From: Symbiodinium natans
Taxonomy: Eukaryota; Sar; Dinophyceae; Suessiales; Symbiodiniaceae
Assembly: GCA_905221605.1 (NCBI GenBank)
Contig: CAJNDS010002151.1
Span: 124,001 to 188,000 of the forward strand
Reading direction: 5' to 3'
Length of the DNA stretch: 64,000 nt
In this document: positions 55,661 through 64,000 of the stretch, piece after piece
Layout: every line of letters starts with the position of its first letter
How positions within the stretch are numbered: position 1 is the stretch's first letter
The notes under the pieces: generated by a model
What the model was told of the DNA's origin: nothing
Seen by the model: the letters and a program-made list of their open reading frames with translations, nothing else
Database searches by the model: none
Made by a program: the position numbers and the translations under genes

Positions 55661-55903
55661 TATCATTTCAACGCACCTCAGAGGCCAGACTCCAACTGTC
55701 TTAGGGTTTAGGGTTTAGGGTTCAGGGTTTAGGGTTTAGGGTTTAGGGTCAGACCCTAGGTACAGTCGGGCCTTTGTTCCAGACTTCTGGGCGGCGCATC
55801 AGTACTTGTAGGGGTGATGGCAGAAGTTACATAACGTCCTAAACCCTAAGCCCTAAACCCTGAACCCTGAACCCTGAATCCTGAACCCCAAGCCCTAAGC
55901 GAG

Positions 55904-55985
55904 GTGCTTTGTTAAACACCCCCGAGTCCATGTTGCGATCCGTGGGGTGGTGCGCACTGCTTCTGAAGCGTCAGTTCGAGATAGG
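55904..55985 (+). CDS. Candidate exon
   Basis: Frame RCFVKHPRVHVAIRGVVRTA then SEASVRDRS. CCCTAAA-like repeat lies on both sides; splice sites not fixed. Confidence 0.4.
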
Positions 55986-56108
55986 AGCCCTAAGCCCAAA
56001 ACGTTTCTGCCCCCGAGATCCTATGCGATAAGCCCCTATAGAATCTCTCAGCACCCTAGACCCAAAGCCCTAAATCCCTCATAATCCCTACACCCTAAAT
56101 CCTTACAG

Positions 56109-56231
56109 CTGGTTACCTGCCACCATCTGGAGCCAAGGCCAACTCTGCTGCTGCAACCCAGGCCTATGCAGGTGCCATGAATTTTCGGATGAGCGCAAAG
56201 ACCCTTGAGCAGTGGGCAGCACTTGAAATTT
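56109..56231 (+). CDS. Candidate exon, clear coding character
   Basis: Acceptor ATCCTTACAG, frame GYLPPSGAKANSAAATQAYA then GAMNFRMSAKTLEQWAALEI, donor T|GTTTAGGG at the start of a repeat array. Confidence 0.6.
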
Positions 56232-56283
56232 GTTTAGGGTTTAGGGTTTCGGTTTAGGGTTTGGGGTTTGGGGTTTGGGGTTT

Positions 56284-56588
56284 GGGGTTTGGGGATTTAC
56301 TGTTGGGAGGACTACTCTGGCATTACGCCAGGCAAATGCAAGGCCTTTCGGAAGGTGCAGAAGCACCAAGCACCCCCCCAAGCCCTCGAAACCCGTTTTT
56401 TCGGGGGGTGGGGGGGGGGTGGGGGGTGGGAGGGGCAACGACAGCCCGACCATCCGTTGAGGGCGCAGGGATAGAAAGAGACGTGCTTTTGGGGTTTCTG
56501 GTTGAGGGCATAGGGTCCCGAATGCGATCCCACTTTGTTTGCACATCGTTTCCAGAAGACCTGTCCTTTCAGGCTCCCGAATGGTAGG
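56284..56588 (+). CDS. 3' end of a gene, two exons
   Basis: 56284 to about 56400 reads IYCWEDYSGITPGKCKAFRK then VQKHQAPPQALETR. From about 56450 to 56588 the frame is SVEGAGIERDVLLGFLVEGI then GSRMRSHFVCTSFPEDLSFQ-APEW and TAG. A G-rich stretch separates them. Splice sites inside the G-rich part were not resolved. Confidence 0.5.
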
Positions 56589-56712
56589 CTGAAAACCTCG
56601 AATCACCGCTCCCAACATCTTTTTGGATCTTTTTGGCACATTCCGAACCCTAAACCCTAGCCCTAAACCCTCAAAGAGATCGTGCTCAACGCCTGCGGGG
56701 GGGGGGGGGGGG

Positions 56713-56796
56713 GGCAAAGCCTGAACAGTCCCAAGTGGAAGGTGTCAGGAGGCTACAATCGAATGGTCCGGGGCTTGGTCCTCTCTGGGAGAGAAC
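56713..56796 (+). CDS. Candidate exon, frame ambiguous
   Basis: After GGGGGCAAAG two frames are open: LNSPKWKVSGGYNRMVRGLV and KPEQSQVEGVRRLQSNGPGL. Confidence 0.35.
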
Positions 56797-56930
56797 CCTA
56801 AACCTTAAACCCCACACCCTGAACCCTACACTCCTACACCCCACACATCCCCACACCCTAAACCCTACACCGCGTCTAGTCTCGCGGGTGGCTAATGGCA
56901 CCTTCCCAAGAGTTAGGATTAAGGGTTTAG

Positions 56931-56977
56931 GCTTCCACCGGCACACGCCATTCCGCAACGATGGCCCCTTCTCCAAG
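56931..56977 (+). CDS. Small candidate exon
   Basis: TTAAGGGTTTAG acts as acceptor. Frame FHRHTPFRNDGPFSK, donor AAG|GTACAACC. Confidence 0.45.
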
Positions 56978-57179
56978 GTACAACCCCTAGAACCCTAAAC
57001 CCTAAACCCCTAAGGTACAGCCATGTGCAGCGCCCTGGATATTCCCCCCCTCCCCCCCGAAACAGGGTCCATGTACCGAAAACGGAAGACTTGGGCCGTA
57101 AAGTGCTTCTTGTATAGGGACCTCGAGGCCCAAGTATAAAATAGTGCGGTACATGGCCCGTTAAAGAGATGAGGGAACC

Positions 57180-57240
57180 AGACCCCCTATGGGGGGGATA
57201 TGTAAGGTACCCAGTTGCTTCATTTCCTACTAAGGACCAG
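57180..57240. mobile_element. Introner family I
   Basis: GGGAACCAGACCCCCTATGG...TCATTTCCTACTAAGGACCAG, ending at an exon. Confidence 0.45.
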
Positions 57241-57490
57241 GAGAAAGCAAAAGTAGTGCGCCCATAGGAGAGGCGGTGGTCAAGAATTCTAAGGGTAGCT
57301 ACATGGTCCCCATGGTTCCTTAGGGTATATAAGGGGTATAGACGGGGTACCCAATGAAGGGCCCATATTAAGGGACCATGTACTTACCCTGAGAGAACGG
57401 CAAAGGCAAAGGCTGCGAATGCCCCCCCGCCTCACCCAGGGGTCTCTACATGCCATGGGCCTCCAGAACGGCCCTTGCCCACCTTGAAAC
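57241..57490 (+). CDS. Two-exon segment across introner G
   Basis: Exon 57241-57305 (ESKSSAPIGEAVVKNSKGSY then M) and exon 57394 to about 57490 (RTAKAKAANAPPPHPGVSTC) are in phase 0. The intron 57306-57393 is exactly introner G (GTCCCC...CCCTGAG). Confidence 0.5.
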
Positions 57491-57504
57491 CCCCAAACCC
57501 TCGG

Positions 57505-57563
57505 GTTTGGGGTTTAGGGTCTAGGGTCTAGGGTCTAGGGTCTAGGGTCTAGGGTCTAGGGTT
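57505..57563 (+). repeat. TCTAGGG array
   Basis: Seven uniform TCTAGGG units, a local variant of TTTAGGG. Confidence 0.95.
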
Positions 57564-57592
57564 AAACCCCTAAACCCTAGAAACCCCTTTAG

Positions 57593-57714
57593 CAGCCTGG
57601 CTCTTGGGCCCAAAGGTTGGGCCGCCAGAGACCTTCCCTTTTCGGCATCCCGAAGACACGGCCGGCACGGCCATGAGCCTTTGCTTGAATGATACCATCA
57701 TGGGTTTCCCCTGA
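57593..57714 (+). CDS. Candidate terminal exon
   Basis: Acceptor AACCCCTTTAG, frame AWLLGPKVGPPETFPFRHPE then DTAGTAMSLCLNDTIMGFP and TGA. Confidence 0.5.
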
Positions 57715-57719
57715 GGTTT

Positions 57720-58200
57720 AGGTTTAGGGTCTATACTACCTAGGTTCCCCCCCTTGCTTAGCCTGGGGGGGTGGGGGGGTGGGGTGGGGCAGTATAGTTT
57801 CGTAAGCCCTCCCCGTATTACTTGGGCCCAAGCAAGTGCCTAAGTAGATCGCAGGTTGAGGCTCCCAATCGTCCCTCTTTAGGTGCATGGACCCTTAGGG
57901 TAAGCCTTATGTGGGTTTAGGGTTTAGGGTTTAGGGTTTAGGGTTTAGGGTTTAGGGTTTAGTTAGGGCTAAACTGTAGGTAAATAGAGTCCCAGGCCCG
58001 ACTTAGGGACTGGGTAGGTAGCCTTTATCTAGAGTCCTTTGAAATCTAAAAGGTGAACCTGTTGTGGGTTAGGGTATACAGCCCCTAAGCCTACGGGTCC
58101 ACTCATTATGATATACTTTGGCCCCAACGTCCCGAAATTGGAGGTTCTTTAGGGCCCAAGCAGTCCCTATTTCGGCCTCAGGGCAAGTTGTCTTTGCGAT
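57720..58200. mobile_element. Cluster of K-, A- and B-like introner remnants
   Basis: CTATACTACCTAGGTTCCCC...CCTGGGGGGG (K-like), TTAGGTGCATGGACCCTTAG (A end), GGTAGGTAGCCTTTATCTAG (B-like) and a TTTAGGG array at 57914-57962. No exon seen. Confidence 0.4.
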
Positions 58201-58221
58201 TTGGGGTGTAACCTGGAGAAC

Positions 58222-58470
58222 CTAAAACCTCTTTTTTGGTAGGCTACCTAGAAATCTCCTAGTAATGACCCACGAAAATGGAGGTTCGGAGTTCTTACCG
58301 CACTTGGTTAGATGAATGCAGTTCATGTCTAGGCAGGCTTTTCTTAGGATTTGATAGTTCTTGTCACTTGTCCCTTGTTTGGCATCAGTGGACCTCGCAA
58401 TGTGCCATAGGGTTGCAAGGGTCAAATCTAGATCAGGGCTCGGTTCTAAGGTTGGCTCTCGAACCCTAAA
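58222..58470. CDS. Open frames on both strands, strand unresolved
   Basis: Minus: TLATLWHIARSTDAKQGTSD then KNYQILRKACLDMNCIHLTK. Plus: MEVRSSYRTWLDECSSCLGR. Both look coding, and neighbours are on the plus strand. Confidence 0.3.
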
Positions 58471-58600
58471 CCCTACACCCTAAACCCCAAACCCTAGACC
58501 CTAAACCCTAAAGATTAAACCATGTCGACTCACTGCCTTTGCCTGCTTATTTCTTTCTTTCTGTCTCTCTAACTCTCCAACTCTCTCGCTCTCGACAAAG

Positions 58601-58747
58601 AAACATCGCTATGCGCATCCGCACACCCTCGAATGACCCCTTCAGTTCTAGCTGCGCTTTGCGGCTAGGACGGCAGCGAAACCGCCAGCCGTGGAACCCG
58701 GTGTCGCCAAGGACGGATGTTTTGGCTTTGATTCAATGGGTTGCAGG
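58601..58747 (+). CDS. Candidate exon with long pyrimidine tract
   Basis: TTTCTTTCTTTCTGTCTCTC... ends CTCGACAAAG. Frame RIRTPSNDPFSSSCALRLGR then QRNRQPWNPVSPRTDVLALI-QWVA, donor GG|GTAGGA. A second frame (MLAAFKTVLEHVGLLFCFML, 58755-58858, TAG) may be a following terminal exon. Confidence 0.5.
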
Positions 58748-58898
58748 GTAGGACATGCTGGCTGCTTTCAAGACGGTGCTTGAACACGTGGGCTTGTTAT
58801 TTTGTTTCATGCTGGTGCCCCCAGTATATACCCCAGTCCCAGTCCAGAGGCTTTCATAGTCACCCTAAACCCTAAACCCTAAACCCTCCTCACACGAG

Positions 58899-59020
58899 CT
58901 TTGCTAGTATTGGTCCTCGTGGCACAGGGCTCACGAGCATGAGTTGCATGGCCCTTGACTGCGAGGGAAAGATGCTGGCTCCGCTGGACGAGGTGCCTTC
59001 GAATTGCAAGACTCCTGCAT
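58899..59020 (+). CDS. Candidate exon, clear coding character
   Basis: Acceptor CCTCACACGAG, frame FASIGPRGTGLTSMSCMALD then CEGKMLAPLDEVPSNCKTPA, donor T|GTGGGG. Confidence 0.55.
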
Positions 59021-59087
59021 GTGGGGTTCAGGGTTTAGGGTTTAGGGTTTAGGGATTAGGGTTTAGGGTTTAGGGTTTAGGGCCAGG

Positions 59088-59105
59088 GTGGGGGGGGGGG
59101 GGGGT
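59088..59105. repeat. Poly-G tract
   Basis: 16 or more G. Confidence 0.9.
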
Positions 59106-59116
59106 GCTTGTCCAAG

Positions 59117-59424
59117 AATTAGATGGCATGCCCGACATCAAATGCTGGCACGGGATCCAAGTTCCCGCTGCTAGTGTGAGAGGCTCGCTGGTGACGATCA
59201 GACCTGCTCAGTCAAGCAGTCATTGACATCATCTTGATGGCTACTATTTGCTTAAGAACCCCAAAAGAAATAAACAGCAACAAACCCCTATATTAACCTT
59301 AATCAGGAAGAGTATTTTCATTTTTTCGGGGCTCTTAAGCAAGCAGTAGATGGTACAGCTTCTTGCCGAGGTGCTGGGCCATTACCTCCGTGACAAAACA
59401 GGAGGCATGGTTTCCAAGTTTGCT
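59117..59424 (+). CDS. Three-exon segment across introner J
   Basis: Exons 59117-59173 (LDGMPDIKCWHGIQVPAA), 59202-59239 (LLSQAVIDIILM) and 59350-59424 (MVQLLAEVLGHYLRDKTGGM then VSKFA) keep phase. Intron 1 would be only 28 bp, so it is doubtful. Intron 2 (59240-59349, GC-AG) is introner J (GCTACTATTTGCTTAAG...CTTAAGCAAGCAGTAG). Confidence 0.45.
59240..59349 (+). mobile_element. Introner family J
   Basis: Inverted ends TACTATTTGCTTAAGAACCCC and GGGGCTCTTAAGCAAGCAGTA; second copy at 61540-61735. Confidence 0.65.
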
Positions 59425-59491
59425 GTGTGACCCATGTCTTCAGCATGCGCTGCCTTGCATCACTGCGTGATCGTGGTTTTGTAGTTGGCGG

Positions 59492-59493
<2 letters not shown>

Positions 59494-59536
<43 letters not shown>
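59494..59536. repeat. Poly-G tract, longest of the window
   Basis: About 43 consecutive G after GGGGAGG. Possibly inexact in the assembly. Confidence 0.85.
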
Positions 59537-59537
<1 letters not shown>

Positions 59538-59599
59538 GTAAACCCTAAACCGTAAATCTTAAACCCTAAACACTGAACCCTAAACCCTAAACCGCGTGG

Positions 59600-59692
59600 C
59601 ATCTTGGGAGACGTTTCTGCAAGGCACTCGCCTGCGCAGACGTCAACATGCCCATGGATTCTGAGCTTCGTACCAGGCATTGCACGGACTGC
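59600..59692 (+). CDS. Candidate exon
   Basis: Frame RFCKALACADVNMPMDSELR then TRHCTDCPKS, with Cys pairs. CCCTAAA-like repeat lies on both sides. Other frames are open as well. Confidence 0.4.
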
Positions 59693-59800
59693 CCTAAATC
59701 CTGATCCCTGAACCCTAAACCCTAAACCCTAAACCTTGAACCCTGAACCCTAAACCCTAAACCCTAAACCCTGAACCCTACACTAAACGCACAACTCCAG

Positions 59801-59912
59801 GTGGCGAGGGCATGCACGTGTTCGACATGGCGGCTGGGGCCCCGCATGTCCGGGCAGCTCTTGGATGTTCTGATCGAGCCAATACTCGAACTTGATTGTT
59901 CAGGGTTGGGAT
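59801..59912 (+). CDS. Candidate exon
   Basis: Acceptor CACAACTCCAG, frame VARACTCSTWRLGPRMSGQL then LDVLIEPILELDCSGLG, donor T|GTTCCC at the edge of a truncated F introner. Confidence 0.5.
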
Positions 59913-59929
59913 GTTCCCGCTTAGCTTAG

Positions 59930-60025
59930 GATTTAGGGTTTAGGGTTCAGGGTTTAGGGTTTAGGGTTTAGGGTTTAGGGTTTAGGGTTTAGGGTTTAGG
60001 GTTTAGGGTTTAGGGTTTAGGGTTA
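59930..60025 (+). repeat. TTTAGGG array between two F introner ends
   Basis: Twelve or so units placed between GGGATGTTCCC (59908) and GGATGTTCCTCC (60026). Confidence 0.9.
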
Positions 60026-60118
60026 GGATGTTCCTCCTTTTTTTCTAACAGTCCTTAATAGGGATTATAGTATCCCCATTATATGATGATCCCTACTATT
60101 AAGGACTGTCGGTCCGGC
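60026..60118. mobile_element. Introner family F
   Basis: GGATGTTCCTCC...CTAACAGTCCTTAATAGGG...TATTAAGGACTGTCGG. Confidence 0.6.
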
Positions 60119-60353
60119 AAGGAGGCGAAGTGAGCAGAACTAGCCCCCCCCCCACCCCCCCTGCGCAGCTAGTCCTTGCAGCAAGCAAGCAAGCCCCTTG
60201 AGCTCCAATCTGCAAATAAGCCGACCAAGAGATCCGGGCCCTAACCTCAATACGCTTCTGCATACACCTTAGAACTTCAACGCCCTTTTGCCGCGACTTA
60301 AAATCCCTATAGCCCCAAACCTTATACCCACAAGAATCATAAGAAGCTCTGGA

Positions 60354-60557
60354 GCATGGACGGCCATCTCCTAGACGAACAAAACTGGGATCATACACCC
60401 TATACTACGATAATCCCTAAACCCTAAACCCTAAACCCTAAACCCTAAACCCTAAACCCTAAACCCTAAACCCTAAACCCTAAACCCTAAACCCTAAACC
60501 CTAAACCCTAAACCCTAAACCCTATCAGGGTACATGAACCATGGACCGCCATCTCCT
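60354..60557 (+). repeat. 18-bp near-repeat around a CCCTAAA array and element half
   Basis: CATGGACGGCCATCTCCT (60355) and CATGGACCGCCATCTCCT (60540) differ by one base. Between them lie an element half and about 16 CCCTAAA units (60414-60524). Confidence 0.55.
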
Positions 60558-62573
60558 GGTCCCCCCGGACCGCTGGTGCATCACGCGCAGCGAGTTCTTC
60601 GCCTTCATCGAGGTGCGGTTTAGGGTTTAGGGTTTAGGGTTTAGGGTTTAGGGTTTAGGGTTTAGGGTTTAGGGTTTAGGGTTTAGGGTTTAGGGTTTAG
60701 GCCGCAGAGTACTGTGCATCTCCTGCCTTCCCCGAGTTTGCTGAAGATATATACGTGTAAGGGTCTGGGAACATGAGGAGCCATGGTCTCTATATACCCA
60801 AGTAGCCCCAAAGTAAGCCCTACATAACCCCTCTTGAATAGCCCGCCCTGAGGAAGTGCGCTTGCTCTGGAAGCTCGACAAAATTCCTGACGGCGATCGC
60901 CCGAACCCGTCGCACAGCGATCCAAACCATGGGCCCAACCTCTACCAGGCAGGGTTTAGGGTTTAGGGTTTGGGGTGTCGGGTTTCGGGTTTAGGGTTTA
61001 GGAGGTGGGTCTTGGTGGCCCAGTGGTACCCTCTACCCCCTTTGTTTTTGTTCCAGGTTCCCTTATAATTGACTTTAACCGTAACCAACCCCAAAATGGG
61101 TGCCTGCTTTATTATTTACTTTAAACGTAACGAATCCCCAAATGGGTGTTGCCTTATACTATGGTTACTGGGCTACCAAGAGTTGAGGATTTAGGGTTTT
61201 TTCTCTGGTCTCGAATGCCAAACCGTAAACCCCAAACCAGTGTTCCCACTTGAGAGGGCGACACCACGCCCACCCAACCTGAAACCTTTAGTCACTTCTG
61301 AGGACCACACCCCAAGCTAGTGAAGCCCTGTAACGCGGAACAATGCCCGTTTGGAGGTTCCGGCTACTTATTCCGTCCCCCCCCCCCATGACCCTCCTTA
61401 GACCCAAGTAAAGCTGCTCCGAAGACCCTTAGGGTGTGCTTCGGCCCCTAACAGTCCTCGAAGTAGGTTACAAGCAGACGTTCTACTTGGGCTGAACCTT
61501 CAAGCATGCTTGGGAGCTCGCAGGGCCATCATGTCCTACTATTTGCTTAAGAACCCAAAAGTTAAAGAAATAAACAAATAGATAGATAAATAAATAAATA
61601 TATATATATATATATGCAATAGTAATATTCATAGTAATGGTCGTAATAATTACGAATGATCCCTACGTTTCCCTTATAAGGAAGAGTCTTTTTTAGATTT
61701 TTTTCTTGGGGGGGGGTTCTTATGCAAATAGTAGTATCACTAAACCCTAAACCCTAAACCCTAACCCCCCCCCCCCCCACAATTGGAGGTGAACGAGCAC
61801 TACGTGAAGCCTGTGACCTGCGCAGCCGGGGGCATGTCCTATGCGTTGATGAAGCATGCGGAAGGCTTGCCCTGCCAGGCTGGTCCTACTAGGGTTTAGG
61901 GTTTAGGGTTTAGGGATACCTTAAAAGTTCCCCCTTAAACTAGCAGTCCTTAATGGGGATTAGAATAGGGGGGGGGGGGGTGGTCCTATCATCGACATTA
62001 AGGACTGTTAGTATAAGGGGGAACAGCCCAAGGAATACCCTTGCTTGGAGGCTTCTATGCCCAAGTATAACCGAACTTATAAGCCCCTTATAAGTCCTCT
62101 AAGTAGGTGTTAGAAGTAGTCACATAGTTGGGGTTACGAGTAAAGTCCAGCTCCAATAAACCCATTTCACAACAAAGAACCGGGCATTTCCCACAATAGG
62201 GGAACCTCTGACAAACCAACATACGTCTTGCTCCCCTTCGGTATTCGCGGCTTGCCCTGGAAAAGAGACTGGGTTCAACAAAGTCGTTTGGGGCTCAGGG
62301 TTGAGGACGAAAAGTCTGGGTCCTTCTAACGAAACAACAAAAAGGGGCTCGAAACCAAAATGCCAGAGCCCCTAAACGCTGAACCCTTGAATTCTGCTCA
62401 TTGCCCTTATGCTAACAGTCCTTAGTAGGGATTTGAATAGGGGGTACTGTAGTCCCTATTTCCGACTGTTCGTATACGGGGGAACATCCCAATTGCCGCA
62501 GGTCTTTTTGTCCCATGCTTGGGCCGAGGGCCTCTTCGAGCTCGGAGACTTAGCTGCTCGGACGCCCCAGCGG
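60541..62573 (+). CDS. Four-exon gene with SHAWAEG motif
   Basis: Exons 60541-60612 (MDRHLLVPPDRWCITRSEFF then AFIE), 60853-60948 (EVRLLWKLDKIPDGDRPNPS then HSDPNHGPNLYQ), 61789-61878 (VNEHYVKPVTCAAGGMSYAL then MKHAEGLPCQ) and 62502-62573 (VFLSHAWAEGLFELGDLAAR). All junctions are phase 0. The introns are GT-AG (60613-60852, TTTAGGG plus others), GC-AG (60949-61788, introners C and J and a poly-C tract before the acceptor) and GC-AG (61879-62501, TTTAGGG plus two F introners). I recall similar SHxWxE-type sequences in hypothetical protist proteins, but no function can be given. The ATG sits in ACCATGG. The 3' end of the last exon is uncertain and the gene probably continues. Confidence 0.7.
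61013..61182 (+). mobile_element. Introner family C, inner part duplicated
   Basis: GTGGCCCAGTGGTACCC...GGTTACTGGGCTACCAAG with AACCAACCCCAAAATGGGTG-like segment twice. Confidence 0.6.
61540..61738 (+). mobile_element. Introner family J, long copy
   Basis: CTACTATTTGCTTAAGAACCC...GGGTTCTTATGCAAATAGTAG with an AT microsatellite core. Confidence 0.6.
61920..62492 (+). mobile_element. Two F introners within one intron
   Basis: 61920-62030 (GTTCCCCCTTAAACTAGCAG...GGGGGAACAGCCC) and 62400-62492 (CTAACAGTCCTTAGTAGGG...GGGGGAACATCCC). The sequence between them (62035-62395) has no recognised feature. Confidence 0.6.
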
Positions 62574-62675
62574 GTTGAGAAGGGCTGTTTGGGGGTTTAG
62601 GGTTTAGGGTTTACGGTTCGTTCAGCGGGCGGTGGGGTTGGCTGTGTATGGGAAAAGTTTTGGACAGGCCTAAGC

Positions 62676-62696
62676 CCGAAGCAGGTTTGGCTCAAG
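62676..62696 (+). other. Possible decayed spliced-leader match
   Basis: CCGAAGCAGGTTTGGCTCAAG matches the leader at about 17 of 21 positions. Could be chance; no retrogene recognised around it. Confidence 0.2.
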
Positions 62697-62872
62697 CATG
62701 AAGCATGTGCACTGTGATGTCGGCCGGCGGCTAACCCGCCATTGTTGAGTTTGCAATTGACAGGGGTAGGCTTGAACAGAATACATGTTTTATTTTCTTT
62801 TCACTATTCCCCTATAATCCTTATAACACCATAAAAATTGTGTTTTGTTATGGGCCCCCAAACCTACCCCAG

Positions 62873-63259
62873 TAGAGCAGAGGTCAAAGCCCCTCAAATG
62901 CAGGCGCTTGCGGTAAGATGGGCTCCGCAAGCCAGAATCCCCGAAGCGCCTAAGCTCAGGTAAGCAACAGTCCCAAAGGGTCCTAAGTACCCATATGGGG
63001 GACACTTACCCAAACCATACTAGTAACTCCTATTAAAGAAACCATCTACTTTTTACTATATAGGTACTTATAGGACCCTCTGGGAGTGCGCTCCACGGTG
63101 TTGACGAAAGCTCGAAGCACAAAAGCTGAAATCACGCAAGGCTTGAAGTGCGCAAGCTCGCGGAAGCAAAACCCCTTTTTGTTGGCAAGAAGTCCTGGTT
63201 GGGCTTTAGAATTAAGAACGCCGCTCAAGATCGGCGCGATGCTGAGATACGGCATATAA
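62873..63259 (+). CDS. Two-exon 3' end of a gene, unknown protein
   Basis: Exon 62873-62914 (RAEVKAPQMQALA, donor GCG|GTAAGA; CAG|GTAAGC at 62960 is an alternative) and exon 63074-63259 (DPLGVRSTVLTKARSTKAEI then TQGLKCASSRKQNPFLLARS, PGWALELRTPLKIGAMLRYG-I, TAA). Acceptor TACTTATAG. The intron contains an N-like introner (GGGTCCTAAGTACC...GGTACTTATAGGACC). The antisense frame over the last exon is also open, so the strand is not fully certain. Confidence 0.45.
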
Positions 63260-63764
63260 ACCCTAAACCTGTAAGCCCCGGACCATGCAGCCTGTAACCC
63301 CTCTAACCTATAAACCCTAAATCCTATGGACCCTATAAACCCTATAATCCCTCTAACCTATGAACCCTAAACCCTAAGAAGCTATAAACCGTAAACCCTA
63401 AACCCTAAACCCTAAACCCTAAAGCCTACACTTCTAGACCCTAAACCCTACATCCCCCTTAACCCAGGTGAGCCGTGGCTGGCCGCGCCTACAGGGACTG
63501 GTCAACGTGTTCCCGGGCTGATCTCGCACTTTTGGGGTTAGGTCCTCTCAGGGTTTAGGGTTTAGGGTTTAGGGTTCAGGGGTTTTCTTGCTTCGCTTGT
63601 CTTTCCCTATCAAACCCTGGCATAACTGTACAATCCCGTCTAGCAACCCTACATAAACCCTATATGACCCTGCATAAACCTATATAAGCCCTATATACAC
63701 CCTCAACGCTAAACTCTAAACACTAAACCCTGAACCCTAACCCTAAACCCTCAAAGCCTGAAAG

Positions 63765-63868
63765 CATATCAGCCCCTGGGGCGTCATATGCCGAAGCTAG
63801 CGTGGGAGATGTGTTGATTGCTGCTGTGTGGCGCGAGGTTGAAGGGGTCCTCTGCACATTTTGCACAG
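63765..63868 (+). CDS. Candidate exon, clear coding character
   Basis: Acceptor CAAAGCCTGAAAG, frame ISAPGASYAEASVGDVLIAA then VWREVEGVLCTFCT, donor G|GTAGGCC. Confidence 0.55.
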
Positions 63869-63887
63869 GTAGGCCACTAGAAAGGGG

Positions 63888-63945
63888 TATACATGTATAT
63901 GTGTGTATATACATGTTTACATATATATATATATATTCATGTGTC
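63888..63945. repeat. TA/TG microsatellite
   Basis: ATACATGTATATGTGTGTATATACATG...ATATATATATAT. Confidence 0.9.
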
Positions 63946-64000
63946 TGTATGCCGTTGATTTTTACAGGTTTAGGGTTGAGGTCCAGAGGGCGAAAGGGAG

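Noticed and set aside
56241-56717. 158-codon minus-strand ORF rich in proline
   Set aside because: It runs through poly-G/TTTAGGG sequence; the plus frame has better exon character and a stop.
1-64000. True chromosome end
   Set aside because: Arrays are short, in both orientations, and scattered between exons; no long terminal array is present at either window edge.

Overview
The window reads as nuclear DNA of a dinoflagellate. Three signs support this. (1) TTTAGGG/CCCTAAA repeats (Arabidopsis-type telomere motif) are scattered through nearly all of it. (2) Reconstructed introns use GT, GC and GA donors with AG acceptors. (3) A large retroelement begins, at 33634, with a truncated tandem copy of the dinoflagellate spliced leader (CCATTTTGGCTCAAG) and ends in a poly(A) run. 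The order (Suessiales-like) is only a guess. No rRNA, tRNA, CRISPR array or bacterial operon was recognised.

Outside two retroelements the sequence is a mosaic of short coding exons (about 30-140 bp, mostly + strand) separated by small introns. Two kinds of DNA fill the introns. The first is a set of about twelve families of about 80-150 bp palindromic, MITE-like elements ('introners', called A-N here). The second is arrays of TTTAGGG-like repeats. I joined exons only where reading phase is kept across an AG-ending intron. Chains that hold together include 2778-3183, 7083-7546, 10980-11577, 11731-16297, 27011-28212, 31060-31561, 32303-32549, 45912-46242, 49189-49538, 51513-51984, 52540-53035, 59117-59424 and 60541-62573. 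The only products I can name by domain are a GAIN/GPS-type membrane protein with two discoidin-like domains (11731-16297) and a protein with a SHAWAEG motif (60541-62573).

The main result is that some introns consist of telomere-type repeat inserted with duplication of the target. At 27995-28140 a 78-bp (TTTAGGG)n tract sits between perfect 34-bp direct repeats inside an open reading frame. At 14347-14454 a 70-bp CCCTAAA-like tract sits between 19-bp repeats with one mismatch, inside the GPS-protein gene. In both, a GC donor (AAG|GC) in the first repeat and an AG acceptor at the same place in the second would remove the insert exactly. At least five more introns are TTTAGGG-like throughout or carry a long TTTAGGG/CCCTAAA tract, without clear duplications.

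Two non-LTR retrotransposons lie inside telomere-type arrays in the same orientation relative to the repeat. LINE-1 (16324-23047, minus strand) has ORF1, an APE-endonuclease/RT ORF2 with an FVDD box, tandem 5' monomers and a (TCACAA)n tail. LINE-2 (33634-44456, plus strand) runs from spliced-leader relic to poly(A). It carries ORF1, decayed endonuclease, RT (YADD), RNase H, an extra ORF with a membrane segment and coiled coil, and an ORF resembling 2-oxoglutarate/Fe(II) dioxygenases. All exon calls are made by eye and need transcript evidence.
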